64,000 bases of DNA, taken from the NCBI GenBank assembly GCA_963978545.1, contig OZ021723.1, positions 10,776,593-10,840,592 of the forward strand, in the 5' to 3' direction. Each line of letters starts with the position of its first letter. Within the stretch, counting starts at the first letter, position 1. The notes under the pieces were generated by a model. It was not told where the DNA came from. It did no database searches and was given only the letters and a program-made list of their open reading frames with translations. Origin of the DNA: Linyphia triangularis. Lineage: Eukaryota; Arthropoda; Arachnida; Araneae; Linyphiidae. Positions 41,882 to 53,600 of this stretch are shown piece after piece. The translations under genes and the position numbers were made by a program.

Positions 41882-42770
41882 TGTGGTTGTCTCGTGTATA
41901 AATGACAGATACAACACCTAAGCACTAGTGATAACTTTTGCCTAGTGGTTAGCGTGCCTGTCTTCTGATCTAAGAGTCCTGGATTTGACTCCCCGTTAGC
42001 GCACACCGCTCCGTTGGTGACCCGAATATTCGAACACATTGTGGCGACATCAAATAACAGATCAAACTTCTGTGCACTGGAGTACTCTTTTGCACAGGGG
42101 TAAAGTATCTATTCCGAGACATCATGGTCCTCGGTTCAAACCCTGTTCTTCGCCCATTGAAAGCTAGCTAACGCTTTATTGGTGACTGGACTAAAAAAAA
42201 ATGATTCATATGCTGCCATCGGCGCTTCTGAAAGGAGACTCTTCATCGCAACCAGCCAACACTCACACAACGATGCAACAAGCATCTCAAAAACCTCCAA
42301 CTCCGATCAGACGTTGATCAACAGCATCGCTCCTTCGTCACTGGGAGGGGGCTATATGTGGCGACATCAAATAACAGATCAAACTTCTGTGCACTGGAGT
42401 ACTCTTTTGCACAGGGGTAAAGTATCTATTCCGAGACATCATGGTCCTCGGTTCAAACCCTGTTCTTCGCCCATTGAAAGCTAGCTAACGCTTTAACATC
42501 AGAGGCGCCATCTACTGCATGACCTCCACACTACCACCTCAGCATCTCTGGCGACTCACTGCCGCACGCAACGCACTCAACTCGCGCTCAACTCACACAC
42601 TCAATCTTGCACCTCTTCGCAACTCACTGGGAAGGGGCTATGTGGTGGTCTCGTGTACAAATGACAGATAAAACACCTAGGCACTAGTAATCACTTTTGT
42701 CTAGTGGTTAGCGCGCCTGTCTTCTGATCTAGGAGTCCCGTGCTCTACTCTCCCTTACCGCACACCGTTA
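41882..42770 (+). mobile_element. Miniature LTR-type element, family TB (interrupted)
   Basis: Terminal direct repeats of about 130 bp (41882 to about 42012, and 42641-42770), both starting TGTGGT. A 4-bp duplication catt lies at 41878-41881 and 42771-42774. After the left repeat comes a primer-site-like tggtgacccgaat, and before the right repeat a polypurine tract, actgggaaggggcta. The left repeat contains tRNA-like box A (tagtggttagcg, 41943-41954) and box B (gatttgactcc, 41982-41992). The two repeats differ at roughly 15% of positions. A family TA element is inserted in the interior. No ORF. Confidence 0.78.
42040..42495 (+). mobile_element. Miniature LTR-type element, family TA, copy 1 (nested)
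   Basis: 456 bp: two 139-bp terminal direct repeats (42040-42178 and 42357-42495), identical by eye, start TGTGGCGAC and end CGCTTTA. A 4-bp duplication acat lies at 42036-42039 and 42496-42499. The 178-bp interior opens with ttggtgactggact (primer-site-like) and closes with actgggagggggcta (polypurine tract). Each repeat holds a ttctgtgca/tgcacagg inverted pair and a box-B-like ggttcaaaccc. Noncoding, so it would need a helper element. Identical repeats imply a recent insertion. Confidence 0.85.
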
Positions 42771-42774
42771 CATT

Positions 42775-43895
42775 TTCTTAATAAATGAAGTACTATGTAA
42801 CATCATTTATAAAGTTCTATACTTGACATTAATTGCAATAATTTGGCAAAATGTAATAGAAATATATTTCAACAGAATTGTACGCTTCTTCCATTTCCCT
42901 CAACTTCACGTTCGTAATAAGAGAAAATCTCTTTGAATAACCTTATAAAATGTATTTTTTATTTTCAACTTTACCAAAAAGTAAGTATTTGATAAAAGAG
43001 GGCTCATTTTCTGGATGTAAAAATTTCGATGTTTTGAAATTTTCTATAAGACTTTCAATTCATATAATGTACAATACATACTTTATGTAAATGACGTTTA
43101 ATGAGCATATCATGGTTTTTGAGGCGTTACCTGACGTACTAAAATTATATCACCTACTGTAACACATCAGAGTTATCTATTAATTGGAAGAATAAGTAAT
43201 TATTGTCAGTTTCTTCCTGAGAATATAGTATATACTTAGCAGGTGACTGAATTTAAAAACTTACGACAGTCCGACTTGACAATTTATACAATTAAATGTA
43301 CTGATTTGAACTTGAAGGAAAATTATTCATTCTGTAGAGAATTTGTGGAAATTGATACTTGTGCATCAGTGCGGTGTACGGGAGATATGTTCATATTTAA
43401 TTTCATTTAGAAGCTGTCAGTGACGATATCAACTTAAATGTTCCTGCAAAAAAAGGAATATACTTACTCCAATTTAAAATTTCCGACCCCCAACTTGGAC
43501 TGAATTGTGATCAGGATTTTTAAATACTATTGACGATTTTAATTATTTATATTTTTTCTATTCAATATGTTTTAAAACATCCCTCACTTGGCACTTTTAA
43601 AGGAATAGAGGAAATTTTAGAAATTTGCCGAGTGCCGTCTTTTTTTTCTAAAAACTTTGGCTGGTTGAGATAATGAAGATGCTTGAAACCCCTTCGTTGT
43701 CCATCTCGACGTTGTCAGTCTGACTTTTAGTGCTGATAGGAGTCTCTTTTGCGGTGGTGGTTTGATTTGCCACCTCCACATAGCTGGGTTTGATCAACTT
43801 CTGTAGTTGTAGAGCTAGGCAGGAATAGTTATTGCTTCATCAACTTGAGAAGAGAAGGAGTGGATGGAATGATCACTCTCTTGACCAACGAGCCA
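42775..43895. other. Intergenic sequence
   Basis: No gene or repeat copy recognised. The block 43680-43880 is less AT-rich, without a sensible reading frame. Confidence 0.4.
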
Positions 43896-43899
43896 TCCA

Positions 43900-44345
43900 C
43901 CACTATCTTAATAAATTTCCTGCGTGCAGGGCATGTCAGGGTAGTTTTTGGCAAAATTACGCATGCGCATGAGTTAATAGTTGCCATCGAAAAATTTATG
44001 TTTATCAACAATTGCCAAAATCGGTTCTAATGATTTTGATCAAAATCGCTTTACTGCCTTATTTTAAGACACTCTAAACATCCCCATTTCTAAAATCTCC
44101 ATAGAAATTTAATAAAGGCGTAAAATGATGAAAAATGATTGTGTCACTATAGGCGAGTTCTCTATCCTTTGACCTTCGCCCATCAACAACTATTTCTTCT
44201 CTCTTGCAGTTACAAGACAAGTATGTTCTTTTGGGGGTTTTTTTTCGCCAATGCATTAGTTATCACAAAATTATTCATTTTTTGAAACAATGAAAATATT
44301 CAAACGGTAAATTACACCAATCCATGGCAAATTTGAATGAAGCGA
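43900..44345 (+). repeat. Dispersed repeat family R1, copy 3 (partial)
   Basis: Landmarks aaaattacgcatgcgcatga, cgttttgatcaaaatcgct-like text near 44030 and aacggtaaattacaccaatcca near 44300 follow the order of the copies at 177 and 15227. The first third of the repeat is missing. Confidence 0.65.
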
Positions 44346-44624
44346 CCGGTATTAAAGGTAATATAAAGTTGTTAAGGGTAAATAAAGTTATAAAGTCCCC
44401 TATCAAGTCTTACGAAAAGCAATCGCTTGTGACGTTTATTTTACATAGTATATATTATTATTTTTTTTTATAAATTTTAGACTGGCAATGATTTCGTTGG
44501 ATCGGAAATGTTTACAAATTCTGTTTTAATTAAATTGACTCGCAGGAAGTGCCTTTTATGATTTTTAATGTAATTAAAACTAAGGTTAATGGACAAGCTA
44601 TAAATTTTATATATGCTCATCACC

Positions 44625-44670
44625 ATGACGAAATGGTCTTATGTGAAAGACCGTGCTAAATATGCCGTTG
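44625..44670 (+). CDS. DOCK1: DOCK exon 1 (start codon)
   Basis: ATG at 44625 opens [15 protein letters not shown], the MTxW start typical of the subgroup. 46 bp, donor gtaagg at 44671, phase 1. Confidence 0.9.
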
Positions 44671-47600
44671 GTAAGGGAGGATGTAAGAACTTTCTTAATT
44701 ATTATATTGACATTTATCAATAAAACTAATACTTTTGTTGCCTTTAAACAGCTGTTTGCAATTTCAAACAAGATGGACCTCACAGGCTTCATCTCACTGT
44801 TGGAGACACAGTACACATTCTACAGGAGATGGAAGGTAGAACAATTAGTTTTGTTTAAGTGAATTTCTCCACTTTCTTAAAATATACTGAGTATTCATAT
44901 ATAATTTGTTAATGGATAATGAACTGGCACATTTAATGTATAGATCTGTAGGTTATTGTAATTTTAAAAAACATTTATAATTGTTTTTTTATTAGACAGC
45001 CCAGCAATTTTTTTTAAAAAGAAGTTGCTTTGCAAGGAAAATATCCACAATCTAAGTGAAGCGTATACATAACAGATTCAAAATTTTGTATTAAAAATTA
45101 TTATAAAATGTTATTGATAAAAAAGTTGAAGTTATAATAAAATAAAGTTTTTTTATTATATTCTTTTGAATATACTAGTACATATGGCTATTTTTTGCTC
45201 ATTAAAGTAGCATACACAAAGAAATATCCCCTGACAATCCTCCTACGGAACATACTCTGTTGACATTTAGTTTACTATTAATGTTTGAAAAAATATTGTG
45301 ATGTCTTGAGACAGTAGAGCTATTGCACAATGGCAAATCAAATATGATCAATGTATAGTAACTAAATGTCCATTTTGTAAAGTTGTAAACAAACTGTTAT
45401 CAGAAGTAACCCAAGGTAAATGTAATCTCAAGAAATGTTGCAGGATAAACTTGATTTTTTAATTTGTTTGGTCTGAAATTATGGTTAAGACTAAATTTTT
45501 TTTAATTAAAAAATATAGTTGTAATATTGGTATAAATATAAAAGCATTACAATTAAGTTTGGCCTAGACAAAACTAGTTTTTAATCAGGCTTTTCTTCAA
45601 TTCTAATTTGTACATATTGCTTTCATTCCTCCAACTGTTTTATCACGAGATGCACTTATTGCAAAAATTTATTACGATTTATCTCAAGTATCAGTGCTAG
45701 AAATGTGGGTAGATGCGGGGTGACGCGTCCTCTCACTTTTCAAGGAATTACCCATGCATTCGTCCACTTCCAAAACCACATAAATTCATCCCACGACTTT
45801 TAAAAGCAGAAATTTTGGACCCTTGTTCAATGTTAGTGTTATAGACTGAGAGGCGACTGCAATTTTTGGACCTCATCTAGTATCATTCTGAATTTTTTAT
45901 AGAAATTAGAGAAAAGTTAGTAGATTACGAATCCACTGGTCTGCCATGGCAAAAATGGCCGAAACTGGTCAAAAATCGACTTTTAATAAGTTGAACTAAA
46001 TCCAATTGCCAAATGCCCCATAACTTGCCAAATAATGAGAATTTTTTTTTATTTGTTAACCCTCACTCTTTAATTTTCAATTAAGAAGGTTGCAGACGAT
46101 TCAGATATCTGGCGACGGTCTACTTGCATCTATTAAAAGGGAGCCAAGTTGGCAAAAAATATTACGTCACTTATGATGTAACTGATGTCGCCAATTTGGC
46201 TTACTTTTAAAAGATATAAGTTTTCCGAGCCAAAGATCAAAAATCGTTTCCCCTTTTTCTCATCGAAAATCAAAATGAAGTGGGTTGCCAGACGAAAAAG
46301 GTTGTTCTCTTATGACATATTTGGCAATCGGATTTTAGTTCAACTCATTCCAAGTCGATTTTGGACCAGTTTCGGCCATTTTTACCACGGCAGACCAGTG
46401 GATTCGTAATCTACTCACTTTTCTCCAATTTCTATAAAAAATTCAGAATGATGTTCGATGAGGTCCAAAAATTGCAGTCGCCTCTCGGACTATTAGGAAG
46501 TACAAAGTATTTCCTTAGTAGTTAATATTTTTATTATCAGATACAAAATTGCAAAATTTATTGTTGAGGAGGGAAGGGGAATCGCACTTGTCACCAACTT
46601 ATGGGCATCCCCCTACCTTTTCAACCTTCACTCCTACCACTGTCAAGTATTGATATGTAAATTGACAACTGGTGCATGCCTGTCTGGTCGTGCCCTACTG
46701 TTTTGATCTGTATCAGCAATCAATACCATATATCCCTAATGGATGAAAAGGCATCTTCCATGGGCTTTATTCTGAATTTAGTTTTGAATTGAAGAAAAAG
46801 CATGTTTTTAAGAAATAAGATAAATAACAATTAATTTAAAATAATTAATAATTGCCACCAAAAGGGATTGTCTTGAAAACATGCTGTTAAGAGCTGACAT
46901 GTTTCAAAATAAAATCCCTGTTGAATTAAATTTGAAAGAAGAAAGGATTTGATCGATCAATTTTGTTTGAAATTCAAATTTTATTAGTGTGTTATACCTC
47001 ATTCGTTAAACATTATACCATCACTTTGTCGTTCCTTCCAAATGTAAATACTAGGTCTTATGGTATGCAACATTTATTGTTAAACATTGAATGTTACAGG
47101 CTGTGAGAACTGATTGGTTCTCACAACATGCAATATTTAATGATTGTAAATATCAGTTCTCACAGTTTGTTGAATATGAATATCAGTTCTCATAGTATGC
47201 AACATTTAACATTAAATGTTGCATACTGTAAATCTAATGTGAAATGTTGCATACTGTAAATTTAATGTGAAATGTTGCATACTGTGAGAACTGGTTGGTT
47301 CGGAAATTTTTATCTTTGGAGATGCAGAGCCTATAGAATTAATTGGCAATAAATAAAATACTAATATGTAGTGTATGCCAATTTGTAAACATATCTCTCA
47401 CTTCATTTTTTAATGTTTTATTTTTAAATTTTCAGATTGGTATTATGGGTGCTCAACAAAAAACAAATCAGTTTGGGGAATTTTTCCCAAGTCATATGTA
47501 TCAGTCAAAGAATCCATCGTGGATAAAACTGGGTAAGCTTTTGCTTAAATAATGTTTCCATAATTTATAATGTTGTTTCATTAAAATTTTATTTTGAAAG

Positions 47601-50600
47601 TGGCTATTACATTTTTCATTATATCAAAAGCTTAAATACCTTCTAAAAATGTCTTAATTTCTTACATGAAAGTTAAAAGCATCACTCCTTTGTCTGTTAT
47701 ATTGGAATTGAATTTACCTGTAGAGAAATACCTTTTTTTTTTTTTAGATATTTCCATCCAAATTACATGCAGTCTAAGTTTAAATTAAATGTTTAAAAAC
47801 TGTATGTGTTTTTTTTTTTCTTGTTTTTTTTAAACTATTAAGTTAATCACTTCACCCAGAGCTCTTAACAAGACACTATTCGATTATGTGGTATTTGGCA
47901 AATTATGGTATACGGAGTAAAAAAATTTGCATTTTATATAAAAAATCTGTAAATTTTCTTTAGCATATATACTACCAGGAAGTGGTTACAGTTTAACCAC
48001 ACACAAATTCAAACATTAATTGCGACTATTTTTGTATACATTATGGTTTTATTTGAATCAGTGAATTATGTATTGCCGAAATATAGGCTGACTTTGAATT
48101 ATCACTTAATTCTGTTCCTATAAATGATTAGAAATTAGGTTGAAATTTTTTAATGAAATCTTGAAAATTCTTTTTGATTGGCACTTTGCATATTAAAGTT
48201 GAATTAGGGTGCACAATAAATTTAGCATCAAAGGAATTTTTTTTTTAATTTTACACAAGATATTTCATATAAATTAAATTTAGGTGTTTTAACTGTTTAA
48301 TGAACTTGTTTAGTACACATGAAGCTATTATCCCAAGGGAGCCTCCTATCGTGCAAGAAATTACTTCTGTCATTCGTGAATGGGGTACAATCTGGAAACA
48401 GCTCTATGTGGTAAGAAATCGTTCATATTTGTTAAAAGTGTTTTCGGTAATTAAATGATGATGGCGATTAAATAATATAAAGTAAGACACTGGTAAATTA
48501 TCCCAGGGTTAGGTTTTAAAAATGTATGTTAACGATTTCTTTTTAATTTTAAAATTGTAGTATCTTTAATTTAATGATCACTTGCAGAAAAACAGTTTTG
48601 CTTAAAAAATTTAAAAAAAAAAAATTACAAAAATTATAATTTTAAACTTCCTACAAAATATTTTGAATTCGTTTTTCCCAATTCCATATTCCAGTTATAT
48701 TTCTTCTGTGAAATAATATACTTTTTGTTTGTAAAAGTACTCATTATTTACAAATAATAAGATTCACAATTTTAACCAGTTGTTAACATATTCATCATTT
48801 TATCAGACGTGTATGATCATGTCGAAAGAAATTTGAAGTTTTTTTTTTTGCTTATTTCTTCCTTTCATTTATAGAATTCAGTGTAGAATTATGAGTTTGA
48901 AAAGAAGTAATAGTAAAGTGTTTTTTATTTCCTAAATGAATATGAAACTAATTGTTTAGTTGAGTGAAAATGAAGTATCAAAAATAGTAAGTCCTTTCTA
49001 TTCATCTGTTTAAGTTTTTATACCACTGATCATATCAACTTTAACGGGTAGAATAAAATAGGTTTATACGTACTATTAAAGACCTTTTACAAATGTAAAC
49101 AAAATTACATTGATTGAAAAACGGTAAGTTTGCTCATGTTTTTCAAGTTGGATGGTATAAGAACTTTATTGAAGACTTTACCAAACAGTTTAGAAAGTAA
49201 GACTTTTTAAGGTGTTTTGCCATTAAATAAAGTATAACTGAAAGTTTTCTTTTAGATGAGAGAACCGGATTTTGAGGTCATACGTAACATGATCTATGAG
49301 CTTATTGAGTGGCGGAGAAAAATCATGTCTGGCACATTACCTGTGGTAAGAAAATTAACTTTTCTGAAGCTACATAAAGTTTTACTGCACTTTTAGGTCA
49401 ATTGTCTTTACTAATAAGTTATTTTTTTTTTTCTCTTTTAAATTTTAGGATGAGCTGAAAGAATTAAAGCAAAAATCAACAACTAAAATAGATGTAGGAA
49501 ATGCGTAAGTATGGTGAACTGTTTTTATGTTTATTTTGCCTAAGTAATGTTGACTAACAACGTACTGTTTATCAATGATTCTCTGTAATGCCATTTTTTA
49601 AAATTATTGCACTCAAAAGTGTTGGGCTGCAATGCCAAGTGGACCAAGGTGTGGGTAGTAAACTGTAACTGTATTCTCATAAATAAGTAGACACAATGGT
49701 TAGGGTTAGTGCTTTGCATTTTTAGTGATCTGATTGGAATTTTTCAGCTTTGTATTTCAGCTCATTCCGAAACTATGTTGATATTTAAGTCAACCAAATC
49801 TCCGAATTTGTCATATTTTGATTGACTTCTCTTTCGTCTTCCAGTAAGTTTCAGAGACTGCTTTGTTTTCAAAAGTTCTAGTTATTTTAATGCAAAGCTC
49901 ATATATTAGAAAATATACATTCCTCTTTAGTGTATGCTCTGTTTTAGAATGCATTGTATATGAATCACTTGCAAATTGTTTTTTAAAAAAAAGATTCAGT
50001 TGATTCTATGTGAACCAAATTCCTTTATTGATTTCAATTATGATTCTTTATTCAACAGCCTTTTAGGATTGGACTTGGTGGTAAGAGACGAGCATGGTAA
50101 TATGCTAAATCCAGATGTTACCAGTGCAATAGATCTGTACCGTGCACATGAAGCTGCTATGCAACGAATCAAACTAATGGCAAATAGTGTAAGCCACTTA
50201 ATTTAACTATTTTACTACATTTCATCTTTACATATTTTAAATAAACTACAGTCAAACCCGAAATCGATGAGGCGATTGAAATTATTCGCGTTAACCAAAT
50301 TTCGTGTTAAGCAAATAAATTAACGTAACGTTTTAAGTACGGAGAACTGCTTTTACTTCATGTTAAATGGGATTTCACGTTAACGGGGTTTAACTGTATT
50401 TGATGTTAACTGATAATGTAATACAGTAGAAAGTTCAAAATCTGGAGTCGCTGGGACTTCTGCGATTCCTGTTTTCGGATGTTGAATCCTCAATATAAAA
50501 TTAGTATTCCTTCATCCCCAAAAATTCAAATAAGAAAAAATCCAAGTGTTTATTTAAATAATAACTAAACAATGATATTTTTTAAGACTCGAACATCTTA

Positions 50601-53600
50601 TTAAGATTTATTAAATATTTCTTTTAAAGTTAGTTGTTTGAAGAATTTGGCCTTTTTGCTCAATAACTTCTCCTTGATTTTATAAACAGACATAATTTGT
50701 TGGTCAGTTGTAAAGTTTTTTTTTATTGCCAAGTCCGAAATTCGTACCAAATCGTCAAGAGGAATTTTGCTTTCAAAAACTTCATCGTTCCTTTCTTGGC
50801 ATTCATGGAATTTTCCAGTTGCAGCCTTATTTCTCAAATTTCGACGTCTGTCAATTGACGGTGCTCCATCATTGCAATTTAGCACTTCTGAAATAACCTC
50901 TTCTTTCCAAGTTGTGCTCCTTATGAATTCCATTAATTCATATATTTCTACTTTGTCTTTTGAATTACTGACACCTTCAAAATTGGCATCTTTAATGTTC
51001 GTATGGTCGAGAAACATTGTCACCAGCCACATATTATACCAGGCATTCTTTAAAGGGCTCGTGGGAATGTCCTGTTTATCCATTTGCAATTCTCCTTGTT
51101 GTGAATAGAAAACTTCACCTTAAATAAATCTTACAAGTCCAGGGGAAATAACGATATCGACTAAGGGAGAATTTTTATATAACAATTTTAATACGTAAAT
51201 GCATTGAGAGCAGCAGAGCTGATATCTGCTCTCTGCCAAGGTTACATCTCTTCTCCTCTTCTTTTCATCCAGTGTTTCTTCTTATACATTTGGCGCGCAT
51301 GCGCATACATTAATATAAACAGAGAATGTAATAGTATTAATCTATTTGTAACACACTCCCACCTTTTGAGTGTACCTTAATCTAAAACACTCAAAACAAT
51401 ATACACATAGATTCATTACAAACTACTTAATGTATTATCTATAGACAAAACACAATACAAATATAAAACAAAGAATTTAAATCAACATTGATATTCAAAA
51501 TACAAAAGAATACAATTTGTTTTCACACTCGTACAGGTACTTTCACAACTCTACCACTACTGGTGGTCAAAGGAATTGGTTGTGTGTCCTGATTCTCTAA
51601 GTTGTTATCCATTTCCAGTCGGTATAACCTTTGAACTGGTCTTAAAAATTCGGTACTTTCAGTTTTAACAAGTGCAAGTCTTATGTGCCCATCTCGACCA
51701 GGAATGAGTTTTATCACACGTGCTAGATTCCAATAAGCGCGTTTCCTATTAGAGTCTTCGAGAAGAACAATTTCTCCTACTTTGAGAGGCTTAAATTTCG
51801 AATCTTTAATTGCCTGCTGCCTTAATTGCCCCAAATATTCTGAGCGAAATCTTCGTCTTAATAATTCCCTAATTTTTTGTAGATACTTTGCTCTCTTACT
51901 TAATTTTTCTTTGTCTACATTATCAATATCTGGCACTCCAGATTCTTTTATTTCGCGCAGAAACATTTCGGGAGTTAACGGAGAACCGTCCTCCACATCT
52001 TCCGACACATAAGTGAGAGGTCTCGAATTAATTACTCTTTCGCAATCACATAGCACGGTGAGTAACTCTTCGTAATCGAGAGAAGCACGACCTAGAATCT
52101 TGCGGATAATTTGTTTCACCATTTGGATCAACCGCTCCCACCAACCACCCCACCAAGCAGCTGTCGGAGGGTTAAATTTCCAACAAATTTTTTGCTCAGC
52201 GGCTTTTGAACAGAGAGTATCCCAATCAAGGGCTTCAAGAGCTCTCTCTGCCCCAAGGAAATTCGTTCCATTGTCCGAGAAAATGGTGGTTGGCCGCCCT
52301 CTACGTGCAACAAAACGTCTTAATGATTGAAAAAAGATTTCAGTACTCAAGGATGTGACTAACTCCAGGTGTATTGCTCGATAGACTGCACAGGTGTATA
52401 AAACTATGTAGGATTTTCTCCCATCTTTCAAATAAAGGGGTCCCGCCAAATCACATCCTACAACTTCAAAAATTGCAGCATCACGAACTCTATCGTTGGG
52501 CAAGATGCCCGGAGCAGCATCACACCTTGTTGCCTTAAATCTTTGACACTTTATACATGATAAAATACAATTTCTTATAGTTTTACGTGATTTCAAAATC
52601 CAATATTTTTCTCTTAAATGAGACATCAGCATAGACGTACCTCCATGCAATAAATCATTATGTGTGCTTATTATCAACAACTTTACTACAGGATGTTTTG
52701 ATGGTAAAATAATTGGAAATTTAAAGTCATTTGTATCGTCACGATATGCGACGTTAGTCTTAGCTCTAATTAATCCATTACTATCGACCATTGGTCTAAG
52801 TTTTTTAAGATTCTCATCTTTTTCACTAGCAAATGATTCTTTTTGAATTAATAACAATAGAGATATTTCTGCTTTATCTATTTCTACAACCGATAAATCC
52901 TTAGAAAAGTTTTTATTTACATTTCTCAAGTTATTATAAAATCTTAATATCCAAGCAATCATTCTAACAATCCTTTTAAAAGATGAGAAATATTTATAAT
53001 ACCAATTACCATTTTCATTATCTTTTGTTAATGTAACAATTATAGTTTTCCGTTTCTCTGCATTAACCAGGTCCTCATCTGGCTCGTCATTGCATTTTGG
53101 CCAATTATCTTCCTTTTCAAGTAACCAATCCGGTCCCTCCCACCATTTACTAATCATTAATTGTTCTACGGAACATCCACGAGAAGCCAAATCGGCAGGA
53201 TTTAGAGCTCCCGGAACATGATTCCATATTACAGTAGGAGTCAAAAGACGAATTTCTCTAACGCGATTTAAGACATAAATCCCCCAATTTTGATCTCTTC
53301 GTAGCCAACACAAAACTGTAGTGGAATCAGTCCAACAATGCACATTAGCGTTAGAAATATTAAGATCCTTAATTATTGAAGACAATAACCTTGCCCCTAT
53401 GCAACAAGCGAGAAGTTCTAAACGAGGTATAGTGATAGGCTTTAAAGGTGCTATTCTCGATCTTGCGTTAACTAACCTAATATCTACTAAACCTTTACTT
53501 ACCACTCTTATATACACGCAGGCACCATAGGCCAATTTACTCGCATCACAAAACAAATGCAAACTTATCGAGTCATTATTTTCCGTAAAACCTAGCCATC

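Noticed and set aside
42179..42484. 101-codon plus-strand ORF across family TA copy 1
   Set aside because: It runs through the interior and into the terminal repeat without a start context or homology, and is not conserved in copy 2 (63266-63786), which has different indels.
44653..44862. ORF spanning DOCK exon 2 in another frame
   Set aside because: The family-matching SH3 sequence is in a different frame with proper splice sites at 44752 and 44835.
47343..47552. ORF spanning DOCK exon 3 in another frame
   Set aside because: The frame that continues from exon 2 through the splice junction encodes the SH3 WYYG and GIFPKSYV motifs; this one does not.
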